Both the position numbers and the translations under genes were made by a program. DNA of 64,000 nt from Hygrocybe punicea (lineage: Eukaryota > Basidiomycota > Agaricomycetes > Agaricales > Hygrophoraceae): contig OY744461.1 in NCBI GenBank assembly GCA_963556145.1, forward strand, positions 6,334,891 through 6,398,890, read 5' to 3'. The stretch's first letter is position 1. Every line of letters begins with the position of its first letter. The notes below the pieces were generated by a model. It was not told where the DNA came from, did no database searches, and was given only the letters and a program-made list of their open reading frames with translations. Below are positions 44,300-55,004 of the stretch, one piece after another.

Positions 44300-44446
44300 T
44301 GTAGTAGTTGTGCCTGGACAGTCACGTGATAGAGTTCCCACGGTTCGTTGTAGTTAGTAGCCTTTGGGATGTAGTAGACAGTCCTATCTTAGCCTTTGCA
44401 CAGCTCCTTCCCTCTTGCGATCCTGAGGGACCTCTGACCCACTCCA
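44300..44446 (+). repeat. 3' LTR of the 42134-44446 element
   Basis: 147-bp direct repeat of 42134-42280, immediately preceded by the purine tract. Confidence 0.9.
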
Positions 44447-44959
44447 CCGTGTGTCAGTTGATGCATCAGCTCGTGTTCGCGATGTGGTCGTGGTTGAGTT
44501 TCCTGTGACAAATAATATTAGTAAAGTTAAGATAATTGCCAAGACTTACCTGTATTCACGAATGCGACAATGTGTCGTGTTCATTGGCCTTGCATTGTTG
44601 CGGTGTTGGTGAAGAAACCTGTAATGGTCACATGATACTGTTTAACATTGAAAACATTAATTAAAGAAATCCAAAAAACAAATGAAATAAATACCTTAAA
44701 AATATCTGTGTTCGCGGTTTGGACATGGTTTGGAGCCGTTCAGGAAATCTGGCAGGCCTCGAAACCCAGAACTGAACCCGCGGTCTGGTTCAGCATAGGG
44801 TTTGGTTCGGGGTTTGAACCGGGTTCGGCTAGGTTCGGAACCGAACTACGGCAACACTATCCTCAGCAGGTCTACATATATTTATTTAAGGCTGGGACTA
44901 CTATTGGGATTAGATAGCATTGTTCTCACTGAAGAAATGTAGTTTCTGTAGCTCTGCTG

Positions 44960-46600
44960 TAGAGATTGATATCTCTCTACATGCATATTCTCTTATTTCC
45001 TATTGTCACAGTTTACCTTATCTTCTTTACAATCCCACTTCACCATTCCTTCACCACAGTCCATTTATAGATACTATACAGTACCTATATAGTGGCTTGT
45101 GTATATGGTTACAAACAAGTTGAGTTTTAGGTTTTCACCCAACGACAAGAACTTGCACACCCCGAATCCGCGCCTACAAAGGCTGCATTCACCACACCGC
45201 CACAGCTGCTACCTGGCAGTGAACGAGCTTAGTGAACTTTTTTTTTTTTCGGTTGCAGCCTACCTTCATTAAATACGCTGTAAGTAGTCAAAATTCGGCG
45301 AAATAGATAACTTCTTTTGGGTTCAATTACCATGTGACTTCAATGGACAGCCGAAGCAATATAACTGAGTTTGAAATATAACTGGGTTTTAATTGTGAGA
45401 GTAGCAATAACTTCAAGGCTTGAAAAATGAGGACAAACACTCAGTGCTCAGCATTGTATATCCCCAACCTGCTGCTTCTTGTTTTACCAATCCAAATTAT
45501 GGAATCTACGTCAGGACCCAATGTGCCAATAAAATGACTTTGCGGCCATCCAAGAGGCAAATGCTGCTCCAGTAGGCAGACCTCATAAGGGTCCCCTGCA
45601 ACCAACAAACCATGCAGGGGCAGGTGCAGGTATGTTCTGTTTCTATTCTAATTTTAATTCTTCTTTTCATGTGAATGACTTAATTACTGATACAGTTGAA
45701 AATCGTTACATGGCACACGAGTTCAAGTATGGGGATCGCATCTTCATGTAAGTTTCTGTTGCATTGGCCTACTGCCACTAATCAACGAGTCAATCCAGTG
45801 CAACCAACTTTCAGTGTAGGAAACCCTCCACAAGCCAACATGGACACACAAGTTATGGCCACCTTTGATGGAGTACAGGGAACCATGGAAGGATTCGACA
45901 AGTGTGACAGTGTTGATTTTCAGGGGACTGGTTATGGTTGTGATGCAGAAGATGTTGATCGTGATGATGCTGTCTTTCTCTTTTCAAATGGTAGGCTCTC
46001 TCTTTTTGGACCAAATAATCTGTCTCATGTTCATTTCTAGATTGTCACAATGAGCTGTTGGTTAATGTATTGGATTGTAGCACTAGTATGTAACCCCATG
46101 AAATCTCTTTGTACTTACTCATTCAAAATTTTCCAATCACAGCCAAAATGTACCAACATTTCTGGATGCTACAGCCAGCCCCAGTGACTGGCAAGTGGTC
46201 CAGTTACTTGGCCGCCAGCAATTAGCACAGTCAACACTTGAGTTCATGTATGCCAGTCAGCACTTGTCCAATGCCAGAGCACCACTGAATCAATGAAAAA
46301 AGTGCCGCTTACCAAGTGAGTCCAATGCTGCCATAGAATCTGCACCAAAATGAAGGAAACCACAGACATGCATATGATGTTGCCAATCCAATCGTCCCGG
46401 AGCATTCAAAGGCAGGCTGTGTTTGTTGAATGGCGTGAGTTTCTAATCTTGTGGATATTCGAGGTGTTATTGACATCCCATCAGCAAAGTGATGGTGGAA
46501 ATGGTGGTCATCCAAAAGCTCCATTGAACTCATTTTTCACAAGGGCTGTGAACTAAGATACAATGCTGTTTGATGTAATTAGCATATTAACATTGCTCAA
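44960..46600 (+). other. No intact gene; possible decayed exon cluster at 45540-46040
   Basis: Plus-strand coding-like pieces separated by intron-like segments occur at 45550-45640 (EANAAPVGRPHKGP), 45700-45750 (MAHEFKYGDRIFM) and 45810-45995 (NMDTQVMATFDGVQG to DDAVFLFSN). They do not join into one frame. The protein is not recognised. The rest shows nothing. Confidence 0.3.
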
Positions 46601-46622
46601 TGATTCTTACCTGTGTACCTGT

Positions 46623-46928
46623 TAGTGTATTGCATGGGTATTGAAACCCGTGCGGGTAAAATGTATGGGTATGGGTAGGTGCGGGTACGGGTACGGATTT
46701 CCGTACCCGCCAGCTTCAATCTGAGCCAAAGATCACCTAAAATGGTCAAGTATTGACTGAGATATGATTAAAACACTGAAATAGAGTGTTTTAATTATAT
46801 CTCCCTCAATACTTAACTGTTTGGATGATCTTTGGCTCAAAATGACGGCGGGTTTCGGATCATGGGTACGTCGGGTGTGGGTATGGGTACAGCCAATTGT
46901 ACCCATGGGTTACCCGTGCCATTAACTA
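46623..46928. mobile_element. hAT MITE with GGGTACGG subterminal repeats (306 bp)
   Basis: Left end TAGTGTATTGCATGGGTA, right end inward TAGTTAATGGCACGGGTA. Flanking 8-mers GTACCTGT and CTACCTGT match at 7 of 8. Inside, arms of about 50 bp (46731-46783 and 46790-46841, with GAGCCAAAGATCA and TGATCTTTGGCTC) form a hairpin. Confidence 0.85.
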
Positions 46929-46939
46929 CTACCTGTGGT

Positions 46940-47660
46940 CAATTTCGATCGTTGACGCCAACAATTCTGACGCATCTCTTTCAACATTAACATTATTATT
47001 TATTTATTCATTTATCTCCTTCCTTTTTCGATTTAATTTATTTAATTTCTCCCCTCAATGTCCAGATATAATATAAATGCCACTTCAATCGATTGGTTGA
47101 GGTTCTTGTCAACTACCTTCAAGGAAGGAACTCACTGACTTTATCACCAGACCAGACACCATTGTGTCAAGCATACTTAGTAGAGCCAGTGATGTCATGG
47201 TGTGTCTCAGTCACAGTCACTCTGTCAGACTCACACACCCTTCTCTCTCTTTCCTCTGCCACCATGTCCCCCTTCTGTCAGCATTATGCATGAAATTTCT
47301 CTCCCCTGTAACGTTCTTTGCTGGAAGTTTCTTCAGATTGTCACCCAGTGACTTGTATCTGAGGTTTTGTGCTTTCTAAGTTGGTTCATTCACACCATAG
47401 AAGTCTTCCTAGTCAAAATCCTATGTCCTACCAAGGCACCTGGTAATATATTCAAATCCAGAAACATCAGGTTCAAACCCATACACCACAAATGGTATGT
47501 ATTATGTGTATATATCCACTTTTATTTCTCAATGGTATTTGGAAATGACTTGGCAGTCCAAATGCAATGCAAGGGAGGAGAGCCCTCAAGAAGGACTTAT
47601 GTGATTCCAGATAAAACTCCCACTACAAGGTAAGCGACTGCTTTTACTGTGGTGGCAATC
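46940..47660. other. Gene-free stretch
   Basis: Short frames only, with no coding features I can support and no transposon ends until 47665. Confidence 0.3.
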
Positions 47661-47664
47661 CGAT

Positions 47665-47996
47665 TAGTGATGTGCAAGGGGTGACCCGTGTGGATACTTT
47701 ACTTGTGTATTTCACCCTGACATGCATTGGGTACATAAGGATCGCCACCCCTCCATGAATACATGCTGTCACACCAATTGATGGACATACAGTGTTCATG
47801 AGGGATGGTGAGGTTGTGAGTGGAGCTTGCAGACCTGGTAGGACCATATGCAAGAGCCGCAACCTGGGCCAAGCCAAGCCGGGGCCAGGCCGGAGCCATC
47901 AGCCATGGCTTGGCTTGAGCTTCCAGAAAGCTGCAGTCCTCTTGGGCCAGGCCAAAGCTGGGGCTTTTGGGCCAAGCCGGGCCAAGCACATCACTA
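47665..47996. mobile_element. hAT MITE with GGCCAAGCC subterminal repeats (332 bp)
   Basis: Left end TAGTGATGTGCAAGG, right end inward TAGTGATGTGCTTGG. Flanks AATCCGAT (47657-47664) and AATCCAAT (47997-48004) match at 7 of 8. GGCCAAGCCGGGCC-type words fill the right half. Confidence 0.88.
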
Positions 47997-48344
47997 AATC
48001 CAATTCCTGAATGTCTGGTCAAGGACCATCCCAGAGGTTCAATCACTCATGCCAGAATACCAACATGACCTTGCACGGTTAATCTGCAACCTGATACCCA
48101 TGACACAGCCACATAATCCTTTGTTGGATGGGATTGCGGCAGATCTGAGAGTGGTGGCAATTGAAATCAGCCAGCGCTGGTCTTTCCAGGACCACTATGC
48201 TGGGGATCCACAGGCAGCACTAGACACAGGGTAGGGTGTAATGCATGGTGGGCTAAAATACAAGGCATCATTGGTCCCTCCACCGGTGTACAACTTGAGT
48301 GCATCAGGATCACCTGTATCAGATTCAGGCTCTTCCTTTCCAAA

Positions 48345-48890
48345 TTACAATCCCCCTGACCATAGGTCCAATTCCTTCAAAAAGTTTCTATGCCAGATCA
48401 ACTGCTTTGTGGCATGAGTAGTGGCGACATATTCTGCTTTGGCTGTTGACAATGCAATCATGCTCTGCATCTTTGAGCTCCAAGCCATGGCTCCCCCTGT
48501 GATTGTGAACACATATCTGCTGATGGATTTCCAGTGCGGGTTAGATCCCCAATCGGCATTGACATACTGAACAGTCTTCATCATAATCCATTGGTCCTTT
48601 CTGCTCCATCATTCCTTTTAGGTGGCAGAATCTCCTTTTAAGGGCTGTCCAGTGTTCTGGACTCAGGTTCCATGTGAATTGTGCAACCATCACAGTTGTG
48701 TACATGATATCGGGTCTTGTTGTGTGTGCAGCATACAAGAGCTCTCTGATTCATGTTGCATACTCGATCAAGGTGCATTTCCACTTGCTCTTGCTGGTTT
48801 TGGTCTCGTTTATTCATAGGACCACATTCTGATCCATCGGGGTGGATACCAGTTTCACATCCTTCATTCCAGCCTTTGCAAGTATCTTCC
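48345..48890 (-). pseudogene. Ty1/copia Pol fragment (RT end and RNase H)
   Basis: The minus strand encodes, with frameshifts, YAAHTTRPDIMYTTVMVAQF, an RT-connection block (copia: Y.A..TRPDI.YAV..L..F). It then gives NADWGSNPHWKSISRYVFTI and SKMQSMIALSTAKAEYVA, the copia RNase H signature (DAD..S..K..S..V.LSS.EAEY). Neither integrase nor LTRs adjoin it. Confidence 0.8.
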
Positions 48891-48895
48891 AGATA

Positions 48896-49035
48896 TAGTG
48901 AATGGCATGGGTATGGGTAAACCTGTGGGTTTTGCCATGGGTTTAGCCATGGGTTCGGGTCTGGGTCACACTTTTGTGACCCATGGCTATACTCCTACCC
49001 ACGATGGGTTACCCATGACTTTTAAATCCTGCGGT
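48896..49035. repeat. ATGGGTA-rich block, possible decayed hAT MITE
   Basis: It begins TAGTGAATGGCATGGGTA like the element at 46623, and CATGGGTAACCC appears inverted near 49005-49016. I could not find a matching outer end or target duplication, so it may be truncated. Confidence 0.4.
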
Positions 49036-49169
49036 TGATGCGAGCTTCAATGCGTCGCTCAACCAACACCAGCAGAGGTAAGTTTCTCTTTTTTATTGAG
49101 TTTTTTATATTATTCTAATGAATCTGACAGGTAAAACATAACTATGCGAATCAAAACGAGGACAAAAAC

Positions 49170-49300
49170 AAGCATGGTGGCAGGTGAACGACAATGGCAA
49201 TGGCCACAATGATGGCGATGATGATAACAACCATGGCCACGACCATGACCACAACCATTACCACGACCACCAAGAACACCAACGTGATCAGGGCACAAGG
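49170..49300. repeat. CCACGACCA/GATGGCGATG minisatellite
   Basis: Degenerate short repeats like the outer arms of the 31080-33425 structure. Asp/Asn/His-rich frames over it are artefacts. Confidence 0.6.
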
Positions 49301-49544
49301 TGGACAACTGCGAACGAGGGCAGTGGCCAGGTGGGTGGTGCGCCCACCACCCAGCCTCTCAGTATGTGTCCCTGTCCCGTCATCCATGCTAATCCTTGAA
49401 TGAACAGGCTGCCGCAATACCTCACAAATGCGCCGTGACATGTCGACTGACATGTAGATGTCGTTCATGAGGTAGGCACCAAGAAGGACTGGCACCAAGA
49501 AGGACAACGGCACCATGAAGGACAACGGGAGTGTGGGCTATACC

Positions 49545-51292
49545 CGCGCTGTTTTGCGTGGGAAGTGTTTGAACAAATCCACACCAAGGGTTTCTGGAGT
49601 GCGTCGTTGATCGGGAAATTACCTTGTTGTCCTTTGGGAATCAAGGATTTAGCTCTTTAATAACTCTGGGATATTCCTGTTGGGTGGTTGGGTTGTGGTG
49701 TGAATCCTATCAAAGGTCAGCTTTGAGGGATACAACAAATACTTAACAATAATATAAGTCAGATGTATGACTTATAGAGGATGAGTGAACAGTGAGGTCT
49801 TCCCTACTGAAGGTAAAGACTTTGAGTGACAAGAGGTATGCAAGAGTATAAGTGGATAATAACTCAAGCAAGTATGAACAGTGTAAGATGAACGAGTGTA
49901 CAACAGTCAAGTATACAAGTAGCAAGTATACAATGAGCAGAGGTACAACAGAGATGAGCGATAGATTATGGACGATGGGTGGTAGACGATGGGTGATGGG
50001 CGATGTAACAGTAGATGTCAGACAAAAGGGAGGTGTGACAAAATACCATGTACAGAATGAATGAACTGAACAATAGGCAAGTAGAATTGATAATCAAGAT
50101 ATTGGACTTTATTCCGAAGCTTCAAATGCACATTGGCTACTAGTGCAGAATAAAGTACTGGGATATCTTTGGTGATGATCAATAGAACTTGAAAGAAAAT
50201 GAATGTGACTGTACTACGTGACAGAACACAAAGAATATATATCAAACAAGTAATAAGGGAGTATCAATAAATCTGAGATTGATATCCTTAAACAAATGAA
50301 TGATGACCTGAACTGCAATTGGTATTTGAGTACTAGCTACTACCAAGGTAGGTAATACAAACAAACACAGATGGGTGAATCAGAATCTGGGAGAGGGACT
50401 GTCCTGTGACTGGGCCTGTCAGATTAGGTGACTGAGCCCTCTCCAGCAGAAACTGGGCTCTATATATACCTATTCTACAGCAGGAGTCATACTGAGTCAT
50501 AGAATGGTATATGAAATGGAGAGCATAGGATATGACTCATAGGGAGTCATATAGAGGAGAGGCATAGGTTTATGACTCATAAGGAGTCATAATGATGAAA
50601 GGCATGGGGGGTTATGAATATGTCATAAGGGTCATAATTTGTCATGGATAGACCAATGAGTTACATTTGATGGGAGTGAGTCATGTTGCTGGTCTAATCT
50701 TGGGTGTGTGAATCAAAGGCAAGGGCTGTGCCAGGCTATGCTTCTAGAATCATCTTCCTGAGGCTGTGCTTCTTGATCAATTGATGCCATGCCATGTGTG
50801 TATCCTTATCAGTTAAGAAAAAGATAAGATCAGGGCTGGGCTGTATTTGATCAATTGATATGAAATGTGATGTGCTTCTTGATCAGGGAATGATGGGTGG
50901 CATGTGTTATCTCTATGATTGGAGATAAGGATGTGGCTGTGCTTCTTGTGCTTCTTTGGCCTTTGATAAGATGTTTTGGGGGCCTTATCAGTTAAGATAA
51001 GGCTATTCCTTCATTTCCTCTGCATAGATAAGGGTTTTCTTGTATGTCCCTTCTGTAGATAAGGGTTTCCTTGCATGTCCCTTGTTTAGATAAGGGTTTC
51101 ATGTATGTCCTATGTGCAGATAAGGATTTCCTGTGTGTCCTATATGCAGATAAGGGTATTCCTTTCTACTCCATATGCAGATGGGGGCATTCCAGTATGA
51201 ATGGTCCTTGTAATGTGATGTGTGCTGTAGGGATGGTGACTAGTGACAGCATATTACTATGTTTTGATCCGAATCCTGTTTGGATCATGACA
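49545..51292 (-). repeat. 1.75-kb LTR-like repeat, copy B, beside a gypsy pol end
   Basis: Same sequence as 22198-24104 apart from loss of several TGACTCATAAGGAGTCATA units. It lies downstream, on the minus strand, of a gypsy integrase remnant, where a 3' LTR would be. Minus-strand reading starts TGTCATGATCC and ends CACGCAAAACA. TATATATA occurs near 50461. No gene. Confidence 0.7.
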
Positions 51293-51385
51293 TTCGCACA
51301 AGGCAAGAAAAATCAACTGTCCCCAGTTGCTACTCTTCAAACAGTGAAATCATTTCTCCAATCACCAAGATGCTTGTGAAATTGT

Positions 51386-51619
51386 CTATGCAAGGCATCT
51401 TGTGCATCTATTACTGTTTCGGATGTGTTCTTGGGCCATTCTGGACTCCAGAATGAGCAATATAAATTTGTCCTCCAAATCCGATGGGAAGGTGAATGCG
51501 AATTGAAATTGTTGTGATGGAAGAATTCTGTGGTGAACATGGGAGTAGCGATGGTGGGGGTGAATTCCATATGCTGATGATGGCTTCTGAGGATGAGGGT
51601 TTACAGGGAGGATAAACAT
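51386..51619 (-). CDS. Small ORF, 77 aa, between gypsy pol and LTR-like repeat
   Basis: ATG at 51619, MFILPVNPHPQKP to RMAQEHIRNSN. No recognised motif. It may be the tail of an extra 3' ORF of the retroelement or noise. Confidence 0.25.
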   Translation of the reverse strand: MFILPVNPHPQKPSSAYGIHPHHRYSHVHHRILPSQQFQFAFTFPSDLEDKFILLILESRMAQEHIRNSNRCTRCLA

Positions 51620-51744
51620 CGTTTCTTGTCTGACTTTCTGGACTTAGTCAGAGAGCAGTGAGGGATGCGGAGCATTGATTCGAGTTGATGATAATACAAA
51701 AAACAAATAAAAAATAAGGAACGTGGGGTGCTTCAAAAAAAATG

Positions 51745-52296
51745 TCAAGCGCAGAATAGCACTTGTAGAGAATCGAGCCAGTTCCTTGCAGCTTCAGTGA
51801 TTCCTACAGTCCTGTCTGCCTGACCTTCCTGTGTCCAATGTTGAGGAACGGCTAATAAAAAACGAGTTCCAAAGATCGTGCTGCAAAGAAAAATAACATA
51901 ACCATTCCTGATGGTCCAAATTCTTTCTACATCTCCTGCTCCCATAGATCCAGTAACGTGCATTCCAATTGTAATCTGCTTAGGTGGAGTGTAGCGAAGA
52001 AGCCAAATGTTGACTCCTTGAAGAAGGGGCTTCTGGATCTTGTTGAGAGGCGCTATGCTGAGATATATGGTTTCTTGATTGGGATAAGTGTGACGTAGGT
52101 GATACTGGGTAGGGTAAATGCGGGGATGGGGAACGGGTGTATAGATTCGATCAGGGACAGTTATGGGCATCAAGTGGACATGATGACATCTAGTAATGGA
52201 AATAGGAAAGGGGCTGATGGTAGCGCTGGTGACTTCATTCGAAAATTGAGAGAGCATAGTGAATGAAGTATCTGATGAATCGAGCGAAGAAGGCAT
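51745..52296 (-). CDS. Hypothetical ORF, 183 aa, in the gypsy 3' region
   Basis: ATG at 52296 (MPSSLDSSDTSFTMLSQF). A longer frame to 52392 starts with TTG. The product has several hydrophobic stretches (GYVIFLCSTIFGTRFLLAVP) and no motif I recognise. It lies between the pol end (53104) and the LTR-like repeat ending at 51292, on the same strand, so it may be an additional ORF of that element. Confidence 0.35.
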   Translation of the reverse strand: MPSSLDSSDTSFTMLSQFSNEVTSATISPFPISITRCHHVHLMPITVPDRIYTPVPHPRIYPTQYHLRHTYPNQETIYLSIAPLNKIQKPLLQGVNIWLLRYTPPKQITIGMHVTGSMGAGDVERIWTIRNGYVIFLCSTIFGTRFLLAVPQHWTQEGQADRTVGITEAARNWLDSLQVLFCA

Positions 52297-52399
52297 GATA
52301 TTAAGGAATGTGTAGAACACTACTTGTAGTGTCCAAAAAAATAAACAGGTTTGGCAATGAATGTATTTGGCATGTCTGGCATATTGGTCCAATGGTTCT

Positions 52400-53103
52400 G
52401 ATTTAGGCTAGTTGCGTGCCTGCAGCAACATAGTCTACATTAGGTAAATGATTGATGTGTCCCAACTTGTCAGTTGGTAACAAATTTCCAGTTTGGGAAT
52501 TCTAAGGGTCTGATGTGTGATGCGCCACATTTCAGTCCAGGCTTCTGGTCATATGGTTGCTGAGCACATGTGTGCCATGTGTTTGATGGGTAGGAATGTA
52601 TATTAGACTGACGTTTGTGTTTCCCTTTTTCCTCAGCTTTGTCCTGTGCGTTCGAGTGCCAGCTCCTTTTCTCCTGCTATTCCGCTGCCAGGGAATCGTA
52701 ACTATCCACGGCTATGAATTCTGCTTGCCTCAATTCTTTATTCTTCTAAAAAAAACAGCCCCTTTTCGAAAAAGGGTGGTGAGTCGTTCTTTTGTAAACG
52801 CTTTTCTTGTCATTAACTATTTCTTGGCCTAGTCTTGCGTTATTTTTTTTAATTCCGAGCTCCAGTGATTGTACGTTCGTTTCCGGCAAACGATGGGAGG
52901 TGGGAACGGGGGATGTCCTTCTGTAGAGCGGTACACTGGTCTCTGGGCGTGTAGCAGGGGTGGAATATCGGGGATTGGCTTCTAGGATCTGGGTGGGGTC
53001 ACTGTTTGTCTGTCTCTTTTTACATCTCCTTTCCATACACATTTCTTCATTATTTCTTGGACTAAGCATGGCGCGATATCGTATTTTATTTCATCCATTA
53101 ATA
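52400..53103. other. Gene-free stretch
   Basis: No coding signal supported on either strand. Probably retroelement-derived spacer. Confidence 0.3.
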
Positions 53104-53720
53104 CTAGTGTGATGTATTTTTATCCAAATGAATGGAATTGGGTTCGCTAGGGGAATCATGGTCTGAGCTTGAATCCATGGAATTATCCGAATCTTCTGGA
53201 TCAATCGGGTCTAGAAGGAATGGGTGATTCCGAGAAATATATGGCAGGATTCTGAATGCTGCGCAATGTTCAGCATGTTCGGTTCCATCTAGTTCCTTCA
53301 ATATGTAGTTCCCTTTGGGAGTTCTCTAAACAACTTCAAAGGGTCCAAGATAACGTGGTTCAGTCTTGAATTTTCCTACAGTAGACTCCAGTCTACTGTT
53401 CCGAATTAAGGCTAATTCTCCTGATTCATAATTGTGTTTCTGCGGGCGTTTATGAAATCTGCATTCAAATTGCAATTTTGATCTGAAACGTGCTTGTTCC
53501 AATGTGGTAGCTGCTTTGTCTATGTCTTCTTGATGCCTTTCTAATTGCCTGATGCAGAGCATCAGCAATTCTGAGGTAGAGAGGCCTGAACGAAAGCCTT
53601 CAACCATAAAGGTTGCTTCTGAAAGATCAAATGGTAGGAGAGGGTGCATTCCATGTAGGAGGTAGTAGGGTGAATATCCTGTCAAAGCCCTTTCAGCATA
53701 TCTTTTCCATGATACATGGG
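53104..53720 (-). pseudogene. Ty3/gypsy Pol C-terminus (integrase tail), truncated
   Basis: The minus strand shows GYSPYYLLHGMHPLLPFDLS, then QLERHQEDIDKAA, GELALIRNS, PRYLGPFEVV, and after one in-frame TAG (53326-53328) TPKGNYILKELDGTE and AAFRILPYISR. This is the gypsy integrase C-terminal region with its GPY/F-type module. All upstream Pol is missing; its place is taken by a 44-bp minisatellite. Confidence 0.85.
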
Positions 53721-53864
53721 TCAGCCGAGATGGACAATTCCCACTCCAAGTGGGCTGGCTTATCTCGGCCGACCAATATCTTTCTCCAGGGCAGATGGCT
53801 TGGCTGAGGGTGCCATGTTTGGAGAAGCATGGGTTGGCCGAAGCAGAGGGATATATTGGCTGGC

Positions 53865-54487
53865 CATGGAACATGGATTGGCCAACTGCGCTGGGTATCT
53901 TGGCTGGCCATGAAAGGTGGATTGGCCAACAGGTCTGGGTATTTCAGCTGGCCATGGAACATGGATTGGCCGATCGGTCTGGGTATTTCAGCTGGCCATG
54001 GTACATGGATTGGCCGACGGGTCTGGGTATTTCGGCTGGCCATGGAACAAGGATTGGCCGACTTCCCTGTGTATGTCGGCTGGCCATGGAACATGGATTG
54101 GCTGACGTGTCTGGGTATTTCAGCTGGCCATGGAACATGGATTGGCCGACCGGACTACGTATCTTGGCTGGCCATGAAAGGTGGATTGGCCGACGGGTCT
54201 GTGTATTTCGGCTGGCCATGGAACGTGGATTGGTCGACCTGGCTGGGTATTTCGGCAGGCCATGGAACATGGATTGGCCAATGGGTCTGGGTATTTCAGC
54301 TGGCCATGGAACATGGATTGGCCAACCGGACTACGTATCTTGGCTGGCCATGAAAGGTGGATTGGCTGACGGGTCTGGGCATTTTGGCTGGCCATGGAAC
54401 ATGGATTCGCCGACTTCCCTGTGTATGTCGGCTGGCCATGAAAGGTGGATTGGCTAACGGGTCTGGGAATCTTGGCTGGCCATGGAA
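53865..54487. repeat. 44-bp minisatellite, about 14 units
   Basis: The unit is CATGGATTGGCCGACGGGTC followed by TGGGTATTTC(A/G)GCTGGCCATGGAA. As 44 is not a multiple of 3, the array opens several overlapping frames on both strands (132-bp super-period); none is a gene. It abuts the truncated integrase. Confidence 0.9.
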
Positions 54488-54489
54488 CA

Positions 54490-55004
54490 GTGTTGCCACA
54501 AATGCAACAGGTGGGTTGTATCTGTTCATTCAGCCTGTTTTGAACATACCCACCTTACATCTTTGGACTCTTACCCACCCCTTGCCATGTGCCACAGATT
54601 TGGTACTTGCTCCTCTATCCTTGTGTTATGGAATTTATCAATATTCACAATTCATCATATTCTCCTAACCACGTCCTGCACCGACTTGCAATCCCCTGAG
54701 TCATCTACTTGTAATCCACATTGCTATTTGTTGCCATCAATCACGTGATTTGTCATCACCTCATGTTCACCACGAGGCATTCTTCCATTGTTCCAGACAA
54801 CGACGTTCTGCCTTTGTTCCAGACAACGACATTTGCCTTCATTCTCCTCAGTTTTTGCCTAAATGAAGTGAATCACCCCAGAATTTACTAAGATCCTCGA
54901 GGACGGTTATCCTGATTTTAGGAGATCCACTGGTGAAGATTGTATTCGTGTCCTGAAAGGGATCAGGAAACTTTAAAAAAATCAGCACAACAAACCAACA
55001 CACA
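54490..55004 (+). other. No intact gene; short coding-like stretch at 54870-54976
   Basis: Reading ITPEFTKILEDGYPDFRR... to KGIRKL then TAA, preceded by ATG AAG TGA (ATG at 54862). If the TGA was once CGA this would be a small ORF just upstream of the next gene. Otherwise nothing is recognised. Confidence 0.25.

Larger units (their letters stand above)
42134..44446 (+). mobile_element. Short-LTR retrotransposon with Gag-like ORF and no pol
   Basis: The direct LTRs 42134-42280 and 44300-44446 are both 147 bp (TGTAGTAGTTGTGCC...CCCACTCCA) and differ at only a few positions, so insertion is fairly recent. The primer-site candidate TGGTGATGAGAGTG (42284-42297) is the same as in the 21878-25916 element. 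A purine tract AAGAGGGGGGGCACT precedes the 3' LTR. Between them is only a frameshifted Gag-like region. Flanks are TCCAC and CCGTG; no clear target duplication. Confidence 0.85.
40605..44859. mobile_element. Non-autonomous hAT element with GGTTCGG-type ends
   Basis: Left end TAGTGTTGCCGAAGTTCAGT, right end inward TAGTGTTGCCGTAGTTCGGT. The flanking 8-mers TGCTCAGC (40597-40604) and TCCTCAGC (44860-44867) match at 7 of 8. It has no transposase. Its 4.25 kb are mostly later insertions: a solo LTR, a second MITE and a short LTR/Gag element. Confidence 0.85.
40178..44955. mobile_element. MITE with ~85-bp terminal inverted repeats, split by a hAT element
   Basis: 40178-40262 and 44868-44955 are inverted copies over about 85 bp, with few mismatches (both contain AACTACATTTCTTCAGTGAG and AGTAGTCCCAGCCTTAAATA, one as reverse complement). 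Removing the hAT element between them leaves about 515 bp with these inverted ends, i.e. a MITE. Its left end lies about 135 bp upstream of the CLF1 start codon. I could not fix its own target duplication. Confidence 0.75.

Noticed and set aside
48896..49035. A complete hAT MITE
   Set aside because: The left end resembles TAGTGAATGGCATGGGTA but no right end with a matching 8-bp duplication could be found.
53750..54457. 235- and 174-codon frames with repeated GLGISAGHGTWIG units
   Set aside because: Produced by a 44-bp minisatellite whose 132-bp super-period opens three frames on both strands.
53865..54487. Regular repeats considered as a possible CRISPR array
   Set aside because: Units are contiguous without unique spacers, and the window is eukaryotic (spliceosomal introns throughout).
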